Of a stretch of 64,000 nucleotides of DNA, positions 8,011 to 16,727 are shown in pieces. The position numbers and the translations under genes were made by a program. The stretch is from NCBI RefSeq assembly GCF_010435915.1, contig NZ_JAAFZH010000003.1, positions 186,001 to 250,000 on the forward strand, read 5' to 3'. The notes beneath the pieces were generated by a model. The model was given only the letters and a program-made list of their open reading frames with translations. It did no database searches and was not told the DNA's origin. The DNA comes from Spirosoma terrae. GTDB taxonomy: Bacteria; Bacteroidota; Bacteroidia; Cytophagales; Spirosomataceae. Every line of letters begins with the position of its first letter. Positions within the stretch are counted from its first letter, which is position 1.

Positions 8011-9153
8011 TTACTTAACCGAAAACTTGTAAATCGTTGTGCTTTGAAAGGTTTCGTTGGGACGTAGCACGGTGCTGGGAAAATTGGCGTGGTTGGGTGA
8101 GTCGGGGAAATGCTGCGTTTCCAGACAAACACCAAACCGGCGACTGAGGGGAATACCCTCTTTGTTTTTCAGGTTGCCGTTCAGGTTATTAGCCGTATAG
8201 ACCTGTACCGCTGGCTCGGTCGTAAACACTTCCATCAGTCGGCCACTAGTCGGTTCGTAGACCGTAGCACCCAATTTTAATTTTTTCGACTGATCCGTAA
8301 AGACCCAGCAATGGTCATACCCTTTGCCGTAGCGGATCTGGGTATTCGTGGTGTCGTTGATACGTGTGCCAATGGTGGTTGGTTTTCTAAAATCAAAAGG
8401 AGTTCCGGCAACCGACAGAAGTTCGCCCGTTGGAATCTGTTTAGGGTCAGTAGCCAGAACCTTGTCGGCTGCAACCATCAGTTCGTGATTCATCACATCT
8501 TGTTTTAAACCACTTAAATTGAAATAAGCATGGTTCGTGGGGTTAAACACCGTGGCTTTATCGGTCGTTGCCTTATAATCGATACGTAGCGCATTGTCTT
8601 TCTGGAGCGTATACGTAACGGTTACTGACAAATTGCCCGGATACCCTTCTTCGCCATCTTTCGAGAGGTAGCTGAGCTGGACCGCTGGTTCCTTTCCGTC
8701 AATGGCCTTCGCCGTCCAGATTCGTTTGTCGAAGCCGGTTGGGCCGCCGTGAATATGATTTCCATTATTGTTCTGAGCGAGCGTATATTCCTGGCCATCG
8801 AGGGTAAATCTTCCGTTAGCGATACGGTTGCCATAGCGGCCAATAATGGGCCCCAGGCTGGGTGTTCCCTTGGCGTAATCAGCAAAAGTCGGTACGCCTA
8901 ACGTAACGTCTTCCTGTTTGCCTGCTTTATCTGGAGTCGTTATCGAAACGATATAACCGCCATAGTTGGTGATTTTTACGACCATTCCGGCTGCATTGGT
9001 CATCGTAAACAGATCGGCTTCGCGGCCGTCGGGGAGTTTGCCAAATACGGTTTTTTCAATGCCTGCTTTGGGGGCCTGACTCGATTGGGGAAGTTCGTGT
9101 GTCATGCTACGTACTAGAAAGGTGCTGGCTACAAGAAGAGCAACGAGTTTCAT
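8011..9153 (-). CDS. galM: Exported aldose 1-epimerase (mutarotase), 380 aa
   Basis: Aldose 1-epimerase interconverts the alpha and beta anomers of free sugars such as glucose and galactose. The family signature is present: NHIHGGPTGFDKR with the first active-site His, NPTNHAYFNLSG with the general-acid His, and LETQHFPDSPNH with the catalytic Glu. I chose ATG 9153 because MKLVALLVASTFLVRS then begins the protein with a signal peptide or membrane anchor. An upstream in-frame ATG at 9204 would place charged residues before it. Export suggests action in the periplasm, preparing sugars for uptake, as often seen in Bacteroidota. A TAAATTTG element on the minus strand (9221-9228) could be its promoter. 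Confidence 0.92.
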   Translation of the reverse strand: MKLVALLVASTFLVRSMTHELPQSSQAPKAGIEKTVFGKLPDGREADLFTMTNAAGMVVKITNYGGYIVSITTPDKAGKQEDVTLGVPTFADYAKGTPSLGPIIGRYGNRIANGRFTLDGQEYTLAQNNNGNHIHGGPTGFDKRIWTAKAIDGKEPAVQLSYLSKDGEEGYPGNLSVTVTYTLQKDNALRIDYKATTDKATVFNPTNHAYFNLSGLKQDVMNHELMVAADKVLATDPKQIPTGELLSVAGTPFDFRKPTTIGTRINDTTNTQIRYGKGYDHCWVFTDQSKKLKLGATVYEPTSGRLMEVFTTEPAVQVYTANNLNGNLKNKEGIPLSRRFGVCLETQHFPDSPNHANFPSTVLRPNETFQSTTIYKFSVK

Positions 9154-9220
9154 ATGGGATGAGAATGTTTTGTCAGACGATTGGGCAGGCCCTGCGCCCT
9201 GCAATAAGCACCTTCCTGCA

Positions 9221-9228
9221 CAAATTTA
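9221..9228 (-). promoter_or_regulatory. Possible Bacteroidota -7 element upstream of galM
   Basis: Read on the minus strand the sequence is TAAATTTG, an exact match to TAnnTTTG, 67 bp before the chosen ATG. No clear -33 TTTG was found at the usual distance, so confidence is low. Confidence 0.25.
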
Positions 9229-9388
9229 CCCCATTGGTCAGCCCATGTGCTACGTTCCTTGATCTATTAACCACTAACGCGAAATATAGGTAACCTACGA
9301 ATTGCAAGCCTATATTTGACGACTGATCATTACGGACAATGGTACGATTGCGAACGGTTCCGCAGCGGATGATTAATGGATTGATTAA

Positions 9389-10078
9389 ATGACTTGCTAT
9401 CGATTTGCTTCTCTTGTTTGTTGCCTGATCGGCCTGGCCTGGCTTTGTGCTGGATGCCGGATCAATCAACAATCGACAAATCTGGAACCTGATTTTTATC
9501 GGGCTCTCTATTCTGGTCGCCCGGATCTTCAACGCAAACGTGTGTATGTTGTCGACAAAGGGGATACGTTGCAACTGATTAATCCTGAAACAGATAGCCG
9601 GGAGAATGTTGCCTCCGAAACGTACCGCCCCTGGAGCTTTTACAGTGCTGAAGTAGATGTTGATGTGTTTACGTTGCCTTTCAAAGTAAGACCAGCGCAG
9701 GGTAATTTGCCTCCCCAGCTGAATTCTAATTTCAATGCCGCCGTGTATCTGGGCAAGCGGCTGGATTTTCATCGGTATCGCTGGCAGCAGGTAACGCCAA
9801 CGATGGAGGTTCGGCAACTCTATAGCCGGGGTTTTGGCTACGGTATTTTTGCGGGATTGGGCTCAGCAACTATCAATGATGTTGTTACGCGTAATCAATT
9901 AGGGTTTGAATACGAGGGGGTTGTGCTCAACGGCGGTGCCGCTGTTATTTACGATGCGCGAATCTTTAACGTTGGCCTGGCACTGGGCGTTGATCATCTG
10001 ATTGATAAGAACCGCCAGCTCTGGGTCTACCAGCACAGACCCTGGTTTGGGGTATTGTTTGGCCTGAACCTGAATTGA
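9389..10078 (+). CDS. Hypothetical lipoprotein with barrel-like pattern, 229 aa
   Basis: Begins with a hydrophobic segment ending LCAGC, a lipobox with the lipidated Cys at residue 23, so it should be anchored to a membrane. The rest shows alternating polar/hydrophobic strands with aromatic ends and glycine turns (for example YGIFAGLGSATINDV and NGGAAVIYDARIFNVGLALGVDHL), and it ends FGVLFGLNLN, like the closing strand of an outer-membrane barrel. I do not recognise a named family. Lipidation combined with a barrel-like pattern is unusual, and the cysteine motif may be fortuitous in a long hydrophobic leader. It converges with the tetR-type gene, leaving 2 bp between stops. Confidence 0.6.
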   Translation: MTCYRFASLVCCLIGLAWLCAGCRINQQSTNLEPDFYRALYSGRPDLQRKRVYVVDKGDTLQLINPETDSRENVASETYRPWSFYSAEVDVDVFTLPFKVRPAQGNLPPQLNSNFNAAVYLGKRLDFHRYRWQQVTPTMEVRQLYSRGFGYGIFAGLGSATINDVVTRNQLGFEYEGVVLNGGAAVIYDARIFNVGLALGVDHLIDKNRQLWVYQHRPWFGVLFGLNLN

Positions 10079-10080
10079 GG

Positions 10081-10683
10081 CTATTTTTTTAATTGCTCGA
10101 TCAATAGCTCCACCGTTTTCAGGACCTTATCCAGACTCGTAGGCATATTGGTCGCCTGCGCAATCATGATGCCGCCTTCAATCAGAGCAATCATTGATAG
10201 GGCAATACGTTCGGGCTCGACATCCTCCTTAAATTCACCGCTGGCGACTCCTGCTTTGATCAGGTCAATAATCCCCTTTTTCCACTGCTGGAGCGCTTTC
10301 GCTGCTCGGTCTTTCAATAAGTTATTGGTGTCGTCGGCCTCAACGGCGGTGTTCAGAATAGGACAGCCGCCCTGTATGAAGGGTATCCGGAAAAAAGTAC
10401 GATACACATCCGAATACACGAGCAGCTTCTGGCTGTAGGTGTTTGCCTGATCCAGATGCTGCTGAATCCGACCTTTAACTTTCGACAGATTATAGTCAAA
10501 AGCGGCCAGGGCCACTTCCTCTTTGTTCTCGAAATTGCCGTAAATGCTACCTTTCGTTAAGCCCGTGGCATCGGTCAGGTCGTTAAGCGACGTACCTGCG
10601 TAGCCCTTTGTATTGAAGATGCCAGCGGTCGTCTCAATAATAAACTGACGAGTGCGCTCGGCTTTTGAGAGTTTGGTTGTCAT
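10081..10683 (-). CDS. TetR/AcrR family transcriptional regulator, 200 aa
   Basis: A ligand-responsive repressor. The N-terminal helix-turn-helix is clear (ERTRQFIIETTAGIFNTKGY, then SLNDLTDATGLTKGSIYGNFENKEEV). The C-terminal half resembles the TetR_C ligand domain of the AcrR/YxaF type. I chose ATG 10683 (MTTKLSKAERTR). The longer in-frame start at 10761 would translate a 12-bp palindrome at 10703-10748 that is better read as the operator. The gene follows the lpd-type gene on the same strand, but the operator in between implies its own, probably autoregulated, promoter. No adjacent efflux or reductase target is divergently transcribed, so its effector is unknown. Confidence 0.88.
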   Translation of the reverse strand: MTTKLSKAERTRQFIIETTAGIFNTKGYAGTSLNDLTDATGLTKGSIYGNFENKEEVALAAFDYNLSKVKGRIQQHLDQANTYSQKLLVYSDVYRTFFRIPFIQGGCPILNTAVEADDTNNLLKDRAAKALQQWKKGIIDLIKAGVASGEFKEDVEPERIALSMIALIEGGIMIAQATNMPTSLDKVLKTVELLIEQLKK

Positions 10684-10702
10684 CTTGTTGTCTGTTAAAC
10701 CG

Positions 10703-10748
10703 CGAATCATGACTCTGTGGGTAGCCAACACAACAAAGTCATGATTCG
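10703..10748 (-). promoter_or_regulatory. Probable TetR autoregulatory operator
   Basis: CGAATCATGACT (10703-10714) and its exact complement AGTCATGATTCG (10737-10748) flank 22 bp. Each arm is itself centred on TCATGA, so this could be two adjacent operator sites. It lies 20-65 bp before the chosen tetR-type ATG, the usual place for autorepression. Confidence 0.55.
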
Positions 10749-10770
10749 TTTTTCGATTCATTCTGTAAAG

Positions 10771-12174
10771 TTAGATATTGATAGCTCCCTGTCCAGAAGC
10801 CTGCAAATAAGCATCTTTTAGCGCTTCGGCATAGGTAGGATGCGCATAACTGATCTTTCCCATCTCCAGGTCGGTTACTTCATACTCCATAGCGACCACT
10901 GCCTGAGCAATGACGTCTGCTGCACGAGGGCCAATCACATGAACACCCAGTATTTCGCCGTATTTCGGATCAGAAAGAACTTTTACGAAACCTTCGGTAT
11001 CCATCGAAGCCCGAGCGCGGGCACTGGCCGAATACGGAAATTTACCAACCCGGTACGTAGTGCCTTCCTGTTTTAGTTCTTCTTCGGTGCGACCGACAGA
11101 AGCTACTTCGGGCCAGGTGTAGACCACGCCCGGAATTAAACCGTATTTGATATGGGGCTTCTGTCCGTTAATGACTTCAGCTACAAATGTACCTTCATCT
11201 TCGGCTTTATGCGCCAGCATCGGTCCGGCAATTACGTCGCCAATGGCATAGATCGTTGGAACAGCCGTCTGCAAGTGATCATTGACCTTGATTTTTCCAT
11301 TGCGTTCTGTTTCGATACCGACCGCTTCCAGATTCAGATCTTTGGTATAGGCGCTACGTCCAACGGCAACCATGCAATAATCGGATTTGATTTCCTGTTG
11401 GACACCGGCCTGATCCTGATACGTTATCAAAGCCTGATCGCCCTGATTGACGGCTGACTGAACACGGCTGCTGACCAGTATGTTGATCCCTAATTTGGCC
11501 AGCGATCGGGCCAGCGTTTTGCCCAGCTCTCTATCCATTGTTGGAATCAGCGAGTTGGTGTATTCAATGATGGTGACTTCGGTTCCCAGACGGGCGTATA
11601 CAGAAGCGAGTTCAACGCCGATAACACCACCGCCGATGATGACCAGCGATTTAGGTAGTTGACTGAGCGAGAGGGCTTCGGTCGACGTAATGATACGTTG
11701 TTTGTCGATCACAACGCCTGGTATGGAGGAGGGTTTTGAACCGGTAGCAATAATGTAGTACGTCGATTCGAGAACAGTTTCGCTATCCGCCGTTTTGACG
11801 CGAAGGCTCGTTGCGTTGATGAAGCTGCCAACTCCCTGATAAACATCAATCTTGTTTTTCTTCATCAGGAAATTCAGGCCGGAGGTGTTCTGGCCGACTA
11901 CCTGAGTTTTCCGTTTTATAAACTGCGTAAAATCCAGACTGAGCCCGTTTACCTGAATACCATGCGTACTGAATTGTTGCTGAGCCTGGTGGTAGTGTTC
12001 AGAACTGTCCAGTAAGGCTTTAGCGGGTATGCAGCCTACGTTGGTGCAGGTGCCGCCTAATGTCGCATATTTTTCGATAATGGCCACCTGGTAGCCGAGT
12101 TGAGCGGCACGAATAGCAGCTGTGTAACCCCCAGGGCCGGAGCCTATAACGACGATATCGTAGGTTGATTTCAT
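10771..12174 (-). CDS. lpdA: Dihydrolipoyl dehydrogenase (E3), 467 aa
   Basis: The FAD flavoprotein that reoxidises the dihydrolipoyl arms of pyruvate and 2-oxoacid dehydrogenase complexes, passing electrons to NAD+. The N-terminal FAD site is VVIGSGPGGYTAA (residues 8-20). The redox disulfide is Cys43-Cys48 in GGTCTNVGCIPAK. The NAD-binding GGGVIGVELASVY lies mid-chain, and the C-terminal His445/Glu450 pair in AHPTYAEAL serves the partner subunit. Length is normal for E3. The gene is not beside E1 or E2 here, so this copy probably serves several complexes. It is transcribed divergently from fabF across 253 bp. Confidence 0.96.
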   Translation of the reverse strand: MKSTYDIVVIGSGPGGYTAAIRAAQLGYQVAIIEKYATLGGTCTNVGCIPAKALLDSSEHYHQAQQQFSTHGIQVNGLSLDFTQFIKRKTQVVGQNTSGLNFLMKKNKIDVYQGVGSFINATSLRVKTADSETVLESTYYIIATGSKPSSIPGVVIDKQRIITSTEALSLSQLPKSLVIIGGGVIGVELASVYARLGTEVTIIEYTNSLIPTMDRELGKTLARSLAKLGINILVSSRVQSAVNQGDQALITYQDQAGVQQEIKSDYCMVAVGRSAYTKDLNLEAVGIETERNGKIKVNDHLQTAVPTIYAIGDVIAGPMLAHKAEDEGTFVAEVINGQKPHIKYGLIPGVVYTWPEVASVGRTEEELKQEGTTYRVGKFPYSASARARASMDTEGFVKVLSDPKYGEILGVHVIGPRAADVIAQAVVAMEYEVTDLEMGKISYAHPTYAEALKDAYLQASGQGAINI

Positions 12175-12427
12175 TGTGATAAAATAACGATTGGTATTTA
12201 ATGGTGAATGCGTGGTTATTGGTATAACGTAGCGCGAATCGATTTTGTCTCGTTAATTGTAAATAAAATCAAAAGTTTATCGCCGTCAATTGAAGAACTT
12301 AATAGCTGTATAATAATGTTTGCTAAATACTGAATGGTATAAAAACAAAGTTTTTGCCATTTTTGCTTCGTCGAGAAGCTGCTCGTCTGTAAAGCCAGAC
12401 GAGCGTATCATAAATTAGACATAGACA
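12175..12427. promoter_or_regulatory. Divergent promoter region between lpdA and fabF
   Basis: An AT-rich 253-bp region. On the plus strand TTG (12290-12292) and TAATGTTTG (12314-12322) are 21 bp apart, close to the Bacteroidota -33/-7 pattern but with one extra base in the -7 element. This is a candidate promoter for fabF. Confidence 0.35.
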
Positions 12428-13672
12428 ATGTTACGCCGAGTTGTAATTACAGGTGTTGGGGCCTTAACCCCGGTTGGTCATGACGTTCCGACGTTCTGGC
12501 ATAGTGTTTTACAGGGGCAAAGTGGAGCCGCAACCATTAGGGGTTTCGATGCTTCTTTGTTTCGCACCCAGTTTGCTGCCGAGCTTAAAGACTATAATCC
12601 GTCTGCTTATCTGAGTCATTCGGATATCAAACGGACCGATTTATTTACTCAATATGCGCTGATTGCCTCAGATCAGGCCATAAAAGACTCGGGTTTTGAG
12701 CTGGATAAAATGGACCCATTTGATGTGGGCGTTATTTGGGGAACAGGTCAGGGTGGTATGGATACATTTGAGGAACAGGTTAAAGAGTATACGCTTGGCA
12801 ACGGTCAGCCACGCTTTAGTCCGTTTTTCATTCCGAAGCTGATTCCTAACATGGCCTCCGGGATGATTTCGATACGTAACGGGTATATGGGAATCAATTA
12901 CACGACCATTTCAGCCTGCGCTACGTCCAATACGGCTCTGATGGATGCGTTCAATTATATCCGGTTGGGGAAAGCAAAAATCATCGTTAGCGGTGGTTCC
13001 GAAGCGCCTATCACACCGGCTTCCTTTGGCGGCTTTAGTGCCATAAAGGCCATGTCGACGCAGAACCACGATCCTAAATCCGCTTCCCGGCCTTTCGACG
13101 TAGAGCGCGATGGTTTTGTTATGGGCGAAGGTGCCGGGGCATTGGTGCTGGAAGAATACGAACATGCCGTTAAGCGGGGAGCGACTATTTATGGCGAACT
13201 GGTTGGCGCTGCCATGACTGCCGATGCCTACCATATGACGGCTACGCATCCCGAAGGAATCGGCGCAGCGAAAGCGATGCAACTCGCGTTGGCAGAGGCT
13301 AATCTGACCATTGACGATGTCGATTACCTGAATGCACACGCTACGTCAACACCCGTCGGGGATCTGTCGGAACTGAAGGCGGTACGTAGCATTACGGGTG
13401 GTAAAGAAACGAAGCTGAAAATCAGCGCAACTAAGTCCATTACGGGCCATTTGATGGGGGCTGCTGGTGCGGTAGAGGCCATTATCTGTCTGTTATCCAT
13501 GCGCGATAACGTTATTGCGCCGACGATCAATACGACCACGCTGGACCCGGCTATCCCCGACAATCTGACCATTGTGACAAAAGACGCCATTTCGGCAACC
13601 GTAGATGTTGCGATGAGCAACGCGTTTGGCTTCGGTGGGCATAATGCAACTGTTGTTTTCCGGAAAGTATAA
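12428..13672 (+). CDS. fabF: 3-oxoacyl-ACP synthase II, 414 aa
   Basis: The condensing enzyme of fatty acid elongation: it joins malonyl-ACP to the growing acyl chain in the cytosol. The thiolase-fold catalytic triad is complete: Cys164 in TTISACATSN, His304 in NAHATSTPVGD and His341 in TKSITGHLMGAAGAVE. The C-terminal SNAFGFGGHNA glycine motif is also present. The length is typical of FabF, and the N-terminus RRVVITGVGALTPVG is the family start. It is not next to acpP or other fab genes here, so it may be either the main enzyme or a second copy. A hairpin follows the stop. Confidence 0.95.
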   Translation: MLRRVVITGVGALTPVGHDVPTFWHSVLQGQSGAATIRGFDASLFRTQFAAELKDYNPSAYLSHSDIKRTDLFTQYALIASDQAIKDSGFELDKMDPFDVGVIWGTGQGGMDTFEEQVKEYTLGNGQPRFSPFFIPKLIPNMASGMISIRNGYMGINYTTISACATSNTALMDAFNYIRLGKAKIIVSGGSEAPITPASFGGFSAIKAMSTQNHDPKSASRPFDVERDGFVMGEGAGALVLEEYEHAVKRGATIYGELVGAAMTADAYHMTATHPEGIGAAKAMQLALAEANLTIDDVDYLNAHATSTPVGDLSELKAVRSITGGKETKLKISATKSITGHLMGAAGAVEAIICLLSMRDNVIAPTINTTTLDPAIPDNLTIVTKDAISATVDVAMSNAFGFGGHNATVVFRKV

Positions 13673-13685
13673 GCAACGTACCAGG

Positions 13686-13723
13686 CGCTGGAACTGAATC
13701 TGTGGATCGATTCAGTTCCAGCG
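13686..13723. terminator. Bidirectional hairpin between fabF and a convergent lipoprotein gene
   Basis: Perfect 15-bp arms (13686-13700 and 13709-13723) around an 8-nt loop. The right arm overlaps the last codons of the minus-strand lipoprotein gene. There is no strong T-run on either side. Confidence 0.6.
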
Positions 13724-14293
13724 TAGACCTGCTATGCTGAACCGGATTTGCTGTGTTCCCTGACCAGCAAAACCAACGTCGATGGTCATGGTTTGGGCGG
13801 CTTTTATCTGGCGAATCAGCTTTTGTTCATCATCAAAAAATACGATGTTGGCTCGTCCGTTTTCGGCCGCTACTAATGCGTACGTTACTGGCGATTGGCG
13901 GTCAAAACGAACCTTGGCAGTTCCGTTCTGAAAACTCCGATTGAAGTGCCCTTTCGAAACTTCCAGATAAACGGTGGTACCGCTTTCCCGTTTTCGCAGG
14001 GTCAGGGTTGCCGTTGATCCACCATTATAAGGAAACGTAAACTCAAGGATGTTGGAAGCCGTGATGGTTGCTTTCGAAACGGTACTACCGTCTGCCTGCA
14101 CTTTCTTCTCATACGTCCACTTCCCGGCATTCGCTGGCAGACCTTTCTTCGACTCAGCACGAATCGGTTGGTTTGGAGCAGGCGATGTGCTTTGGGGCTT
14201 TGTTGCTTCTTTTATGGTAGTATGCTTGCGTTCTTCCCGGGTTGAGCAATTGAGTAAAATCAGCAGAACGAAAAAAGAGAGGAGCGTTTTCAT
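13712..14293 (-). CDS. Hypothetical lipoprotein, 193 aa
   Basis: An envelope lipoprotein: MKTLLSFFVLLILLNCSTRE has a lipobox with the acylated Cys at residue 16. A Thr/Pro/Ser/Lys-rich linker (about residues 20-55) follows. The C-terminal domain is beta-rich (SKATITASNILEFTFPYNGGSTATLTLR and later TMTIDVGFAGQGTQQIRFSIAGLRW). Similar short domains occur in exported hypothetical proteins of other bacteria, but I cannot assign a function. It is transcribed in the same direction as the next two envelope genes upstream (14386-16435), so the three could share expression. The terminator hairpin overlaps its stop. Confidence 0.7.
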   Translation of the reverse strand: MKTLLSFFVLLILLNCSTREERKHTTIKEATKPQSTSPAPNQPIRAESKKGLPANAGKWTYEKKVQADGSTVSKATITASNILEFTFPYNGGSTATLTLRKRESGTTVYLEVSKGHFNRSFQNGTAKVRFDRQSPVTYALVAAENGRANIVFFDDEQKLIRQIKAAQTMTIDVGFAGQGTQQIRFSIAGLRWN

Positions 14294-14385
14294 CGGGTAC
14301 GTATCGGTATCGAGGTAAAGATACGTCTTGTAGACAAGTTACTGTATCGGCTAATGCCGGTGCTGAACAGTAGTAGCCTGCTAAG

Positions 14386-15060
14386 TCAGGATTTTGGGCA
14401 TTTGGCCAGCACCTCAGCCGCTAGTTTTTTGGCTAATGCCTGATTGGCCTTTACGTCGGTTCCGATTCGGGAAATTACCTGAAAGGTTACTCGGCCTTTC
14501 AGCACAATAAGTTGATTGCTGGTAAAATCCCACGTAGCGGCATCGCCAATACCTGCTATGGGTTCGTAGCCTGCATGGTTCACAACAATACCCGATACGG
14601 CCTTTCCGGCTGCTTTGTCAATAGGCGTACCACCTTTTTCAGCTAGTTTTTTGTCGATCAGTTCGGCCGCTTTCTTCTTTTCTGCATCAGTGGCAGTGCG
14701 ATAGAAATTTTTGAAGTAGTTCAGTGGGTCTGGGTGATACTTTGGGTTGATTTCGTTGATCCAGCCTATGCCAATACGGTTATTATCAGGGATATCGAGG
14801 GTTTGTTTTCCAATTTTTTGTGGCATCGTTCGTCCGCTAGGCCACACATATTCATAGGTATCGTATTTGGCATAGTTGGATGCCGATTTACGATAACGTA
14901 GCTGAGCGGTAGAGAGGTTTGCCGTATAATGTTTCTCCAGGATAGCTTTGGGAAGAAGTTCATCCAGCCGGGTTTGGTAGCTTAGCAGACAGGTTTGGCT
15001 ATATGCCGACAGTGTAGACAAACAGCCAATCAGGCTACACAAAAGGGATCGTTTTTGCAT
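14386..15060 (-). CDS. Exported hypothetical protein, 224 aa
   Basis: A secreted protein of unknown function. I chose ATG 15060 because MQKRSLLCSLIGCLSTLSAYS then gives a normal signal peptide. The longer frame to 15213 would overlap the upstream OmpA-family gene and add a non-signal-like leader. The mature protein has a Lys/Ala-rich middle (DAEKKKAAELIDKKLAEKG) and a C-terminal region with a conserved-looking beta segment (YEPIAGIGDAATWDFTSNQLIVLKGRVTFQV). That segment resembles small periplasmic domains that test for a loaded ligand, though I cannot name the family. Two Cys lie at the ends of the mature protein. It follows the OmpA gene by 34 bp and is probably cotranscribed with it. Confidence 0.7.
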   Translation of the reverse strand: MQKRSLLCSLIGCLSTLSAYSQTCLLSYQTRLDELLPKAILEKHYTANLSTAQLRYRKSASNYAKYDTYEYVWPSGRTMPQKIGKQTLDIPDNNRIGIGWINEINPKYHPDPLNYFKNFYRTATDAEKKKAAELIDKKLAEKGGTPIDKAAGKAVSGIVVNHAGYEPIAGIGDAATWDFTSNQLIVLKGRVTFQVISRIGTDVKANQALAKKLAAEVLAKCPKS

Positions 15061-15094
15061 GGCAAAAGTGCTGATACAGAACGTATCGGTGGCT

Positions 15095-16435
15095 TTAGAG
15101 TTTGATAAATTCAACCCGACGGTTGTTGGCCTTGCCTTCCTGAGTTGTATTGGGAGAGGTAGGTTCTGATTCTCCTTTGCCAGTCGTATCCATACGGCTT
15201 TCGGCAATACCAAATTCTTTATTTAATGCTATCTTAACAGAGGCCGCCCGGCGTTTCGATAGGGACAGATTACTGACTTCATCACCATCGGAGTCGGTAT
15301 GGCCAACTATTTTAACATTGACAGTTGGATTGTCTTTAAGTACGTTGCTAATGTCTTTTAGAACACCATATGATTCGGGCTTTATTTTATCCGAATTAAC
15401 GTCGAACAGAATCCCGTTGGTACTGAATTTACCGTCAGTGATAAGCTTGGAACGTGTGTCGGGCGTGCCAACCGCTACGCGTAGGTTGCCCGCGTAGGCA
15501 GTTCCGTCAAAAATGTGCGTAGCAAACAATAACGAGTAGGTTAGGTCGGGTAGAAACGCTTTCGGAATATCCCATACTTTACTTTCGTTGACATACACAC
15601 GGAGCCGGGTCTTCTGCTTCCAGATCGAAATATGATTGATCAGGCCGGTTTGCCAGGGTAAGGCCAGGCTGTTCTCCAGAATGCGCTCATTGCTTTTATC
15701 GATTACCCACACATCGGTTGTACTGTTGCCGTTTGTTGGGTGGATGTCTATAGCTGCCAGGGGGTGCGAAGCAAAGTGCTGATCAAATTTGAGTGTCCGT
15801 TCGGTGATGATTGGAAAGAAAACTTTTAAGCCAGATTGCATCTCACTAAAATTATCCGATGTGATCATATCAAACTCCAGGGTGAAGTTTTCCGGTAGTT
15901 GCTTGACGAACTCCGGATAAAAAATGCCGTTGTTGGCAAATTGCAGCCATTTACCTGGCCGTCCATCAATGGTTACGATCTCACCGCTGGCGTTTGTATT
16001 CCACTTAGCCGGAAAGTCGCCGACTGCATCCTGGCTGAAGTCCTCAATGGCAATAACCTTTTCGCCCGGTATGAAATCGAATTTGCTGTAGGTTTTCAGC
16101 GATTTAGGAGTACCGGTTGTTCCATCGGTAGTGGTTCCCGTTTTCTTCTTTTCAGCAGTATCATCGTTAGACGCTGTATTGTCGGGAGTAGACGTATCAG
16201 AACCCGATTCTTTGGTGGTTTGAGCCGGATCTTTTTTCGGCTTCTTTTTGAAAATATTACCGACCCCTTCTTCTATTTTATCGAGTCCTCGATTAATGCC
16301 CTGATCAATTTTCTGATTGGTACGCCATTCGACGTTACGTTCGACCGTTCGCTGAGGATTTTCGACCCGAACCTGAGCTAGAGCTGAGGTGGCAATCAGC
16401 ATAAAGCCAACTAATCCGATAGCTTGGTTTTTCAT
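15095..16435 (-). CDS. OmpA-family outer-membrane protein, 446 aa
   Basis: The C-terminal 100 residues are an OmpA-like peptidoglycan-binding domain: FDVNSDKIKPESY, then IVGHTDSDGDEVSNLSLSKRRA with the diaminopimelate-contacting Asp and Arg, and NNRRVEFIKL at the end. Residues 1-20 are a signal peptide. A low-complexity Lys/Thr/Asp-rich stretch follows (about residues 50-110). The middle resembles a jelly-roll carbohydrate-binding fold (IEDFSQDAVGDFPAKWN...). The protein probably links the outer membrane or a surface polysaccharide to the cell wall. It heads a run of three minus-strand envelope genes and is divergent from the LytS-type kinase. Confidence 0.88.
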   Translation of the reverse strand: MKNQAIGLVGFMLIATSALAQVRVENPQRTVERNVEWRTNQKIDQGINRGLDKIEEGVGNIFKKKPKKDPAQTTKESGSDTSTPDNTASNDDTAEKKKTGTTTDGTTGTPKSLKTYSKFDFIPGEKVIAIEDFSQDAVGDFPAKWNTNASGEIVTIDGRPGKWLQFANNGIFYPEFVKQLPENFTLEFDMITSDNFSEMQSGLKVFFPIITERTLKFDQHFASHPLAAIDIHPTNGNSTTDVWVIDKSNERILENSLALPWQTGLINHISIWKQKTRLRVYVNESKVWDIPKAFLPDLTYSLLFATHIFDGTAYAGNLRVAVGTPDTRSKLITDGKFSTNGILFDVNSDKIKPESYGVLKDISNVLKDNPTVNVKIVGHTDSDGDEVSNLSLSKRRAASVKIALNKEFGIAESRMDTTGKGESEPTSPNTTQEGKANNRRVEFIKL

Positions 16436-16727
16436 GATTTGTACGAAACGAAAAGATTGTCGACGATAAATATGCGTAGCGCCATACGTATGATTTCTGA
16501 TTTGTTAACCAATGGGCAGTATGAATTTGTCAGAAGGCTGTTTGAGTGAATTGACAGGTTAACTTATTGACTCAGATGTCGGTCTGAACGACTCAAATGG
16601 GTGTTTCACGTAACGTTGTTTTCAATACTTGCTCAATTTGTGTAGCATTGATGGAAATCAGTTTTCTATGATGGGATGGTGCTTACGGCTGCTAGCTCTG
16701 AGGGGTAGTACGGATCACTGGTCAGGT

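Noticed and set aside
9173..9817. 214-aa open frame on the minus strand
   Set aside because: It overlaps both the galM start region and the plus-strand lipoprotein. It is Ile/Arg-rich in the manner of a shadow frame.
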